A stretch of DNA of 64,000 nucleotides, taken from Neorhizobium galegae bv. officinalis (GTDB lineage: Bacteria > Pseudomonadota > Alphaproteobacteria > Rhizobiales > Rhizobiaceae). Positions within the stretch are counted from its first letter, which is position 1, and each line of letters opens with the position of its first letter. Under the pieces are notes generated by a model, which was given only the letters and a program-made list of their open reading frames with translations, ran no database searches and was not told where the DNA came from. The DNA lies in assembly GCA_000985875.1 (NCBI GenBank), contig CCRI01000009.1, positions 206,227-270,226 of the forward strand. The letters are read 5' to 3'. This document shows, piece by piece, positions 62,821 through 64,000 of the stretch. Both the position numbers and the translations under genes were made by a program.

Positions 62821-64000
62821 TTGACGAATTTCCACGAGCTTGGTCTGTCCAAGCAGACCGTAGCCACTCTCTTTGCGCTCGGTTACGAAACGCCGACCCC
62901 GATCCAGGCCCAGGCAATCCCCCAGCTTCTCGAAGGCCGCGACATGATCGGCCTCGCCCAGACCGGCACCGGCAAGACCGCCGCATTCGGTCTCCCGATC
63001 ATCGAAATGCTTGCCAAGGACCCGAAGCGTCCTGACAACCGCACCACCCGCACGCTCATCCTCGCTCCGACCCGCGAACTGGTCAACCAGATCGCCGCCA
63101 GCCTGAAGAGCTACGTGCGCGGCACGCCGATGAAGATCAACGCCGTCGTCGGCGGCGCCTCGATCAACAAGCAGCAACTGCAGCTCGAAAAAGGCACCGA
63201 CATTCTCGTCGCCACCCCGGGCCGCCTGCTCGACCTGATCGCCCGCCGTGCCATCGGCCTGACCGCGGTTCGTTACCTCGTTCTCGACGAAGCCGACCAG
63301 ATGCTCGATCTCGGCTTCATCCACGATCTGCGCAAGATTTCCAAGATGGTGCCGAACAAGCGCCAGACCCTGCTCTTCTCGGCCACCATGCCGAAGGCGA
63401 TCGCCGATCTTGCATCCGACTTCCTCAAGGATCCGGTCCAGGTCTCGGTCACGCCTCCGGGCAAGGCTGCCGACAAGGTCGAACAGTTCGTCCACTTCGT
63501 GGTCGGCAAGAACGACAAGACCGATCTTCTGAAGAAGTCGCTCGAAGAAAACCCGACCGGCCGCGCCATGGTCTTCCTGCGCACCAAGCACGGCGCCGAA
63601 AAGCTCTCCAAGCATCTCGAGCATATCGGCTTCAAGGTCGCATCGATCCACGGCAACAAGAGCCAGGGCCAGCGCGAACGCGCCCTCAAGGCCTTCCGTG
63701 ACAATGAGATCCGCGTTCTGGTCGCCACCGACGTTGCCGCCCGCGGCATCGACATTCCCGGCGTCACCCACGTCTTCAACTACGATCTCCCGGAAGTACC
63801 GGACGCCTACGTTCACCGCATCGGCCGTACCGCACGTGCCGGTCGTGACGGCATCGCGATCGCCTTCTGCGCTCCCGACGAAGCGCGCCTGCTGCGCGAC
63901 ATCGAGCGCCTGATGAACATCGAGATCACCATCGCATCCGGCGAACGCCCCGAAGGCGGCCGCCAGGCACGCGGCGGTGCCGGCAACAACAACCGTGGCG
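62821..64000 (+). CDS. rhlE: DEAD-box RNA helicase (3'-truncated by window)
   Basis: An open frame runs from TTG 62821 off the end of the window (393 codons seen). It begins TNFHELGLSKQTVATLFALG and has the Q motif ETPTPIQAQAIP, Walker A AQTGTGKT, VLDEADQML, SATMPK and HRIGRTARAGRDG. The C-terminal part begins a Gly/Arg-rich tail (GGRQARGGAGNNNRG), as in RhlE-type helicases. It unwinds RNA with ATP, probably in ribosome assembly or cold adaptation. TTG is preferred since no in-frame ATG fits. Confidence 0.9.
   Translation, partial: MTNFHELGLSKQTVATLFALGYETPTPIQAQAIPQLLEGRDMIGLAQTGTGKTAAFGLPIIEMLAKDPKRPDNRTTRTLILAPTRELVNQIAASLKSYVRGTPMKINAVVGGASINKQQLQLEKGTDILVATPGRLLDLIARRAIGLTAVRYLVLDEADQMLDLGFIHDLRKISKMVPNKRQTLLFSATMPKAIADLASDFLKDPVQVSVTPPGKAADKVEQFVHFVVGKNDKTDLLKKSLEENPTGRAMVFLRTKHGAEKLSKHLEHIGFKVASIHGNKSQGQRERALKAFRDNEIRVLVATDVAARGIDIPGVTHVFNYDLPEVPDAYVHRIGRTARAGRDGIAIAFCAPDEARLLRDIERLMNIEITIASGERPEGGRQARGGAGNNNRG

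Overview
The window is GC-rich, densely coded chromosomal DNA from an alphaproteobacterium, most probably Rhizobiaceae (Rhizobium/Agrobacterium group). The evidence is the bacteroid-style gene content (Liv-type importers, many LysR regulators, a CheD next to a soluble hybrid kinase), the membrane-bound urate hydroxylase PuuD, DUF1127-type small proteins, and intergenic palindromic repeats of the CTCCCCC-loop-GGGGGAG type seen in rhizobial genomes. No rRNA, tRNA or CRISPR array was recognised. The genus is an inference from these features, not a sequence match.

Layout. 0.1-12.5 kb is the first half of a purine catabolic region: xdhA, xdhB, a DUF559 gene, xdhC, two duplicated modules (a GcvA-like LysR gene divergent from a DUF1127-like small gene), puuD and guaD, followed by a HigB toxin gene and an unusual partner antitoxin. 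12.7-15.4 kb holds an L-lactate dehydrogenase gene and a zinc-ribbon orphan. 15.4-31.0 kb is one co-oriented minus-strand catabolic block. An eight-gene operon (L-idonate/gluconate enzymes, an aldolase, an SDR, and hydantoinase/oxoprolinase subunits B and A) lies downstream of a LysR gene. A second operon carries a Liv-type ABC importer and an aminotransferase. Both promoters carry the same operator.

31.3-37.2 kb is a degraded stretch with a TniQ-like pseudogene, a possible dnaE2 scrap, small secreted proteins and a two-component system. 37.3-41.8 kb is a compact cassette with a nucleotidyltransferase-HAD fusion, an APH-fold kinase, a HAD phosphatase and a large glycosyltransferase-like protein, probably for decorating a surface polymer. 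42.1-46.4 kb is a copper-resistance operon (small periplasmic protein, multicopper oxidase, P-type ATPase, DUF2933 protein) behind a CueR/HmrR-type promoter.

46.6-51.8 kb has an SNase-like protein, YefM-YoeB, and the second half of purine catabolism (puuE, uraD, allA, uraH) with a MntA-HepT toxin-antitoxin pair inside the operon. 51.8-57 kb carries azlCD, AraC, DUF1045, and the two halves of MnmC as divergent genes. The window ends with cheD, a 1239-residue hybrid histidine kinase, a secreted glycine-zipper protein and a DEAD-box helicase cut by the window edge.

How the genes fit together. Guanine goes to xanthine (GuaD), xanthine to urate (XdhABC), urate to 5-hydroxyisourate (PuuD), then HIU hydrolase (UraH), OHCU decarboxylase (UraD), allantoinase (PuuE) and ureidoglycolate lyase (AllA). 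These enzymes sit in two blocks about 37 kb apart, with the catabolic, surface-polymer and copper modules between them. The items most worth follow-up are the HigB partner whose DNA-binding domain is replaced by a DUF1508-like domain, the kinase/nucleotidyltransferase/HAD/glycosyltransferase cassette, and the LysR-linked idonate-hydantoinase regulon.
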